A stretch of 16,981 bases of DNA from Candidatus Cloacimonadota bacterium (GTDB lineage: Bacteria > Cloacimonadota > Cloacimonadia > Cloacimonadales > JAJBBL01): assembly GCA_020532365.1 (NCBI GenBank), contig JAJBBL010000077.1:1-16981 (forward strand). Direction: 5' to 3'. The notes beneath the pieces are model-generated. The model was not told the origin of the DNA, searched no databases, and saw only the letters and a program-made list of their open reading frames with translations. Both the position numbers and the translations under genes were made by a program. The first letter of the stretch is position 1. Every line of letters begins with the position of its first letter. Of the stretch, positions 13,736-16,981 are shown piece after piece.

Positions 13736-15343
13736 TCACTTTACTGCTATAATACGATAAAAACCTATCTTTCCTTCGGGTGCTGTCTCCCAATAAATCC
13801 TACCATTATCTTCTCTAAACTGCCCAATCTCTGTCATAACATTAGTAAAGTCTGATATATTTGTGCTAAACTCCACCTTATAGCTGCTTGCTTCTGGCAC
13901 TAAATCCCAAGAGAGGATAATTTTCTCCTCCACGAATTGAATAGCTACATTTTCGGGGCTTTGAAGAGGTAGCATTTGTTTTATTTTCACTCTGAATGGG
14001 TCTTTATCTTTAACTAATGGAAGATAGGCGGTCTTACCCAGCTCATTTGAACCGCTAAGGTAGTAAGAGATCTCTACTGTTGATTCTTGAGCGGGAATAA
14101 ATGCTTGATAATAATTGTCTTCTGAAGAGGTAAAGGTCACTTCACTATACATTTGAGATTCATCAGTTTTCCAATAGAGCTTTAGCGATTCTTCCTGAAG
14201 AGAAGCTCCGCTATAAGAGACAAACTTTGCCTGAATAGGTATTGCCGTATGCTCTGAATAGTCTGGCAGCGGCACATGGCTGATATGAATCATAGAAAGA
14301 TCTGGAATACCGTATGTGCGACAGTGTAGAGCGTCATCACTTAGCCAAGTGCCTGTAAAACCAATCACTTCATACCCTGGCATCGCCTCTTTGAAAGCAT
14401 CCAATGCTCCTTTATCGTTTAACGTATTCATTTGCGGGACATAGACCTTGTCGTTTACTATAAGTGAATTCGCGTATGGTTCATTGAGTGACGTATTAAC
14501 ACGAAATATTTGATACGGGGTTCCATAAGAACTTATCTGTTGAGAAAAGTAGTTAACCGCCCCCTCTATTTTTTCATATTTCGGATGCGTAGGAGGAACT
14601 GAGCGAATCATAAGTTTATCCACCCCAATAAACTTAGCCCACGTATCAATATGCTCAATCGGACTTCCAGTCGGCTCGGGGTAGAGAAAATACTCTTCGA
14701 TTCCCAAGTATGTTTTCATCCTTAACTCGATCTCTTCCTTTGTGAAATTAGCATTCTCTTTCAGAACTAAGTCAGTGGAAGCCCCTTTACCCATACCGTC
14801 AACCATCATATTACCACCTGTATGGTAGAGATTTAAATCGTATACATCAAGCCCAAAATAACCTCCTGCGAATTTAGGTATTCTATTATCATTGGGTCTT
14901 GGGCGATTATAGTTAAAGTCCACCATAGCTAATTCCGCTCCAGTACGTATGAACCAAGGACTATAGTCTCTTGTCCAATAACTATCGGTAGGGGTGACAA
15001 TAAATTCACAGTTTTCGAGATTAACTCCATTTGCCTGAAAAAAGTTAACTGCCTGTTCTTTAATATTCGAGTTACCTATCAATATATAGAGAGTAGTAGT
15101 TTCTGAAAGACTTTTTATCAATGAGTATGGTACTCCTAATGGATAACGGATAAGCACCCCTTGCATCGGCTCAAACTCAGCGATAAATTCAACAGGCTCA
15201 GGCGGCGTATACCGGCTCACATTAGAAGACAAAGTCTCCATGGAGTTAAATTTTGACTGATTTATCTCCCCTTCTGCAAGAGCAAATACAACAGACAGGG
15301 ATAGCCATATCCATAGGACAAAAATTTTCTTAAGATTTATCAA
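13736..15343 (-). CDS. Secreted peptidyl-arginine deiminase-like protein (agmatine deiminase superfamily)
   Basis: The family hydrolyses guanidino groups: bacterial peptidyl-arginine deiminase turns arginine residues into citrulline, agmatine deiminase acts on free agmatine. Counted from a TTG at 15349, residues 1-25 are a signal peptide (LSLSVVFALA then EGE). The catalytic set is present: Asp128 in TRDYSPWF, His233 and Asp235 in EHIDTWAKF, Cys343 in LHCRTYGIPD, plus HTGGNMMVDG. This closely parallels the Porphyromonas enzyme (Asp130, His236, Asp238, Cys351). An Ig-like domain (about 370-455) and a fibronectin-III-like domain (about 463-537, SWDLVPEASSYKV to FYRIIAVK) follow. No T9SS tail is present. 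I prefer the TTG at 15343, six bases after GAGAGG, because the TTG at 15349 touches that site. Protein citrullination versus agmatine use is not decided. Confidence 0.88.
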   Translation of the reverse strand: MINLKKIFVLWIWLSLSVVFALAEGEINQSKFNSMETLSSNVSRYTPPEPVEFIAEFEPMQGVLIRYPLGVPYSLIKSLSETTTLYILIGNSNIKEQAVNFFQANGVNLENCEFIVTPTDSYWTRDYSPWFIRTGAELAMVDFNYNRPRPNDNRIPKFAGGYFGLDVYDLNLYHTGGNMMVDGMGKGASTDLVLKENANFTKEEIELRMKTYLGIEEYFLYPEPTGSPIEHIDTWAKFIGVDKLMIRSVPPTHPKYEKIEGAVNYFSQQISSYGTPYQIFRVNTSLNEPYANSLIVNDKVYVPQMNTLNDKGALDAFKEAMPGYEVIGFTGTWLSDDALHCRTYGIPDLSMIHISHVPLPDYSEHTAIPIQAKFVSYSGASLQEESLKLYWKTDESQMYSEVTFTSSEDNYYQAFIPAQESTVEISYYLSGSNELGKTAYLPLVKDKDPFRVKIKQMLPLQSPENVAIQFVEEKIILSWDLVPEASSYKVEFSTNISDFTNVMTEIGQFREDNGRIYWETAPEGKIGFYRIIAVK

Positions 15344-15404
15344 ACTCAACCTCTCTTCATCAGTTCATTGCTCGACTGTTATTATCTCTCATAAAGAGGG
15401 TGGC

Positions 15405-15433
15405 TACATAAACATCTAACCTTGATCTGTCAA
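15405..15433 (-). promoter_or_regulatory. Promoter of the secreted deiminase gene, with a dyad around its -35 box
   Basis: On the minus strand TTGACA (15433-15428), a 17-bp spacer and TATGTA (15410-15405) form a plausible sigma-70-type promoter, 55-60 bp before the start codon. Inverted arms CTTGAT (15421-15426) and ATCAAG (15440-15445) flank the -35 box, as an operator could. Confidence 0.5.
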
Positions 15434-15506
15434 ACAAATATCAAGCTTCAATCGTTAGACAGCTTAGCTTCTTGTTGAGTAACATCCAGTTTTTTCTACA
15501 AATTCC

Positions 15507-15534
15507 TTGACGACTAAAGACAGAGGCAAATACT
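15507..15534 (+). promoter_or_regulatory. Promoter of the pseudopilin-like gene
   Basis: TTGACG (15507-15512) matches the -35 consensus at five of six bases. AATACT (15529-15534), 16 bp on, matches the -10 box at four of six. Transcription would begin near 15541, about 28 nt before the ATG. Confidence 0.4.
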
Positions 15535-15568
15535 TAGTTAAGTAAACTAATAACGTTTGGGAGTAACA

Positions 15569-15952
15569 ATGTTTAGCAACAAAAGAGGAATCAGTATCTA
15601 CTTAATAATCAGCATCGTCGGTGCTCTGGCTTTAGCTTTTATATTAATTCTGCCACAGGTAATGGATGTACAAAAGAAAGAGAACACTGAAAAATGTCTC
15701 AAGAATATGCGTGAAATCGAAAGTGCCGTTAGAAGATATATGAATGAACAAGAAGAAGATTTTAATGGTGACGCTACAGATCTTTTTAGAAACGGATATC
15801 TCAGAAAAGCTGTTTATGTCTGCCCTTCAGGGACACCTGAGTCTCGATACTTTCTTCAAGGGAATAGGAGTACTGGCAAAGTAACAGTTACCTGTCCACT
15901 TGAAAGTGAACTTCCAGATCACGTTCTCAAACTTCCATCAGAAGATAATTAA
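15569..15952 (+). CDS. Type IV pilin/pseudopilin-like protein with degenerate N-terminus
   Basis: From ATG 15569 the protein has 127 residues: a short basic head (MFSNKRG), one hydrophobic helix (about 8-29, ISIYLIISIVGALALAF), and a soluble domain. The domain pattern EKCLKNMREIESAVRRYMNE then NGYLRKAVYVCPSG and VTVTCP is that of pseudopilins and ComGC-like pilins: an N-terminal coiled helix, Tyr, and a Cys-Pro pair near the C-terminus that may form a disulphide. Prepilin peptidase would cut after the Gly of KRG, but mature position 5 is Leu instead of the usual Glu, so it would be a minor pilin or merely a pilin-like anchored protein. GGGAG stands five bases before the ATG. A TTG at 15557 lies just ahead of this site and is unlikely. 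No other pilus or secretion gene is in the window. Confidence 0.7.
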   Translation: MFSNKRGISIYLIISIVGALALAFILILPQVMDVQKKENTEKCLKNMREIESAVRRYMNEQEEDFNGDATDLFRNGYLRKAVYVCPSGTPESRYFLQGNRSTGKVTVTCPLESELPDHVLKLPSEDN

Positions 15953-15963
15953 CGAAGTTATAT

Positions 15964-15998
15964 AAAAAAGGCCGTTCTATCTGTATAGAGCGGCCTTT
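15964..15998 (+). terminator. Strong hairpin terminator after the pseudopilin-like gene
   Basis: A 14-bp stem with one wobble pair (AAAGGCCGTTCTAT at 15967-15980 and ATAGAGCGGCCTTT at 15985-15998) closes a CTGT loop, 14 bp after the stop. The plus-strand T-run is only three bases. Read on the minus strand the hairpin is followed by six T, so it could work in both directions. Confidence 0.8.
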
Positions 15999-16054
15999 CG
16001 AATGACATTCTATCTTTGATATAGCAACTGTATCATCAACCAACTGATATCATA

Positions 16055-16981
16055 ATGAAAACAACTGAAAAACTCCAACGTTTCGTTGATTATATCTCAA
16101 AAAAACATACCGTGGAAATCAAGTATGATTTAGACAGAATCAATTTGATTCTGAAAAAGATGGGTAACCCTCATCACAAAATCAAGGGAATACATGTAGC
16201 GGGAACAAATGGCAAAGGCTCTACCTCAGCAATCTGTGAAGCGTTAGCTGTATCTGACAAACTCACTGTTGGACTTTACACCTCACCTCACTTAGTCGAC
16301 TATAGAGAGAGATTTCGAATAAACGGACAGCTCATTCCTGCAGAAGAGCTGATTTGCCATTACCAAAGATGGAAGCCTCTCTTTGAAGAAGAGAACGCCA
16401 CTTTCTTTGAAATAACCACTGCCCTTGCGTTCTCCCTGTTTGCAGCGAAACAATTAACCGCGAATATTTTTGAGGTGGGCTTGGGGGGAAAGTATGACGC
16501 TACTAACCCATTTTATCCCAATGTTTCTGTGATTACAAGCATCGGATTAGACCATACTCAAATCTTAGGGGATACTATCGAGCAGATTGCAGCAGAAAAA
16601 GCAGGTATAATTAAGAAAGGGATACCTGTCGTCGTTGGAGCCTTATCAAAATCAGCGCTGTCGACCATACAAAATATTGCCAAAGAGAGATCTGCCCCGC
16701 TTTATTCTTTAGGTTCTGACTTTATGGTGGAGCTGGTTGACATCTCAAAGCAAGGTACCAAGTTTAACTTTGTTAACAACTCTGACTCTATTCCCCTCCC
16801 GCATAGGATTGACGGTCTTAAAACAAATTTATTAGGTCAACACCAAGCGCATAATTCTGCGCTGGCACTCGTTGCCTATTCATTCTATCTTTCGGCCAAT
16901 AAGTTAGCCTTTAATAAACAAACTGCAAGAGCAGCTTTGACTCAAGTAAACTGGCCAGGACGTCTTCAAGTAATCAATAAC
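16055..16981 (+). CDS. folC: Folylpolyglutamate/dihydrofolate synthase, 3' end outside the window
   Basis: FolC adds glutamate to folates (and in most bacteria also makes dihydrofolate from dihydropteroate) using ATP, in the cytoplasm. The 309 residues seen include the P-loop HVAGTNGKGSTSA (47-59, GTNGKGS at 50-56), the substrate-loop GLYTSPHLVDYRERF, the VGLGGKYDATN block (141-151) that is usually GGRLDATN, and SIGLDHTQILG and AAEKAGIIKKGIPVV of the Mur-ligase fold. The frame is open to the last base. About 110-120 residues, the C-terminal ligase domain, would be missing. An in-frame TAG at 16022-16024 limits the start to ATG 16055, which has no clear ribosome binding site. It lies behind the pseudopilin terminator, so it probably has its own promoter. 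Confidence 0.94.
   Translation, partial: MKTTEKLQRFVDYISKKHTVEIKYDLDRINLILKKMGNPHHKIKGIHVAGTNGKGSTSAICEALAVSDKLTVGLYTSPHLVDYRERFRINGQLIPAEELICHYQRWKPLFEEENATFFEITTALAFSLFAAKQLTANIFEVGLGGKYDATNPFYPNVSVITSIGLDHTQILGDTIEQIAAEKAGIIKKGIPVVVGALSKSALSTIQNIAKERSAPLYSLGSDFMVELVDISKQGTKFNFVNNSDSIPLPHRIDGLKTNLLGQHQAHNSALALVAYSFYLSANKLAFNKQTARAALTQVNWPGRLQVINN

Noticed and set aside
1..16981. tRNA/rRNA genes, CRISPR arrays, insertion sequences or prophage
   Set aside because: I saw no cloverleaf-like segment, regularly spaced repeats, transposase or integrase frame, or phage structural gene on either strand.

Overview
The window (about 40% G+C by eye) reads as chromosomal DNA from an anaerobic, fermentative bacterium of the Fibrobacteres-Chlorobi-Bacteroidetes (FCB) supergroup. 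A Cloacimonadota-like or related lineage fits best. The main pointers are a secreted C25 (gingipain-type) peptidase ending in a type IX secretion (T9SS) tail with the NYPNPFNP signature common in those phyla, a secreted peptidyl-arginine-deiminase-like protein, a two-subunit oxygen-sensitive class I fumarase, and DapD-type lysine/diaminopimelate synthesis. At least one promoter has perfect TTGACA and TATAAT boxes, and most genes have purine-rich ribosome binding sites. This argues against a typical Bacteroidota genome, where both features are unusual. The lineage call is inference.

Layout, left to right. (1) The 3' part of a Fic-domain gene (+) converges on an unrecognised 332-residue helical protein (-), with inverted repeats between them. 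(2) An intergenic region with terminator-like hairpins and a consensus promoter leads to a VanZ-like membrane protein (+). A nitroreductase and dapD (+) follow, with a strong terminator behind dapD. (3) A TerB-like protein (-) is divergent from the large secreted C25 peptidase (+). The peptidase ends 4 nt from the convergent end of the next operon. (4) A four-gene minus-strand operon runs in transcription order fumarase alpha, LysE-type exporter, fumarase beta, malic enzyme. The enzymes would take fumarate through malate to pyruvate and CO2 with a reduced nicotinamide cofactor. The exporter is tightly coupled to the fumarase genes. (5) A divergent two-gene unit (+) encodes an unknown 106-residue protein and a 322-residue protein fusing an RNA polymerase alpha C-terminal domain, a sigma-70 region 4 helix-turn-helix and a probable zinc-binding Cys/His cluster. 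(6) A secreted arginine-deiminase-like protein (-) comes next. (7) A pseudopilin-like protein (+) with a strong terminator is followed by folC (+), which is cut by the window end.

The most unusual item is the alphaCTD-sigma4 fusion at 12748-13716. It carries the two promoter-DNA-reading modules of RNA polymerase holoenzyme (UP element and -35) without any visible core-enzyme-binding domain. The next most interesting is the exporter placed between the two fumarase subunits. I saw no tRNA, rRNA, CRISPR array, insertion sequence or phage gene.
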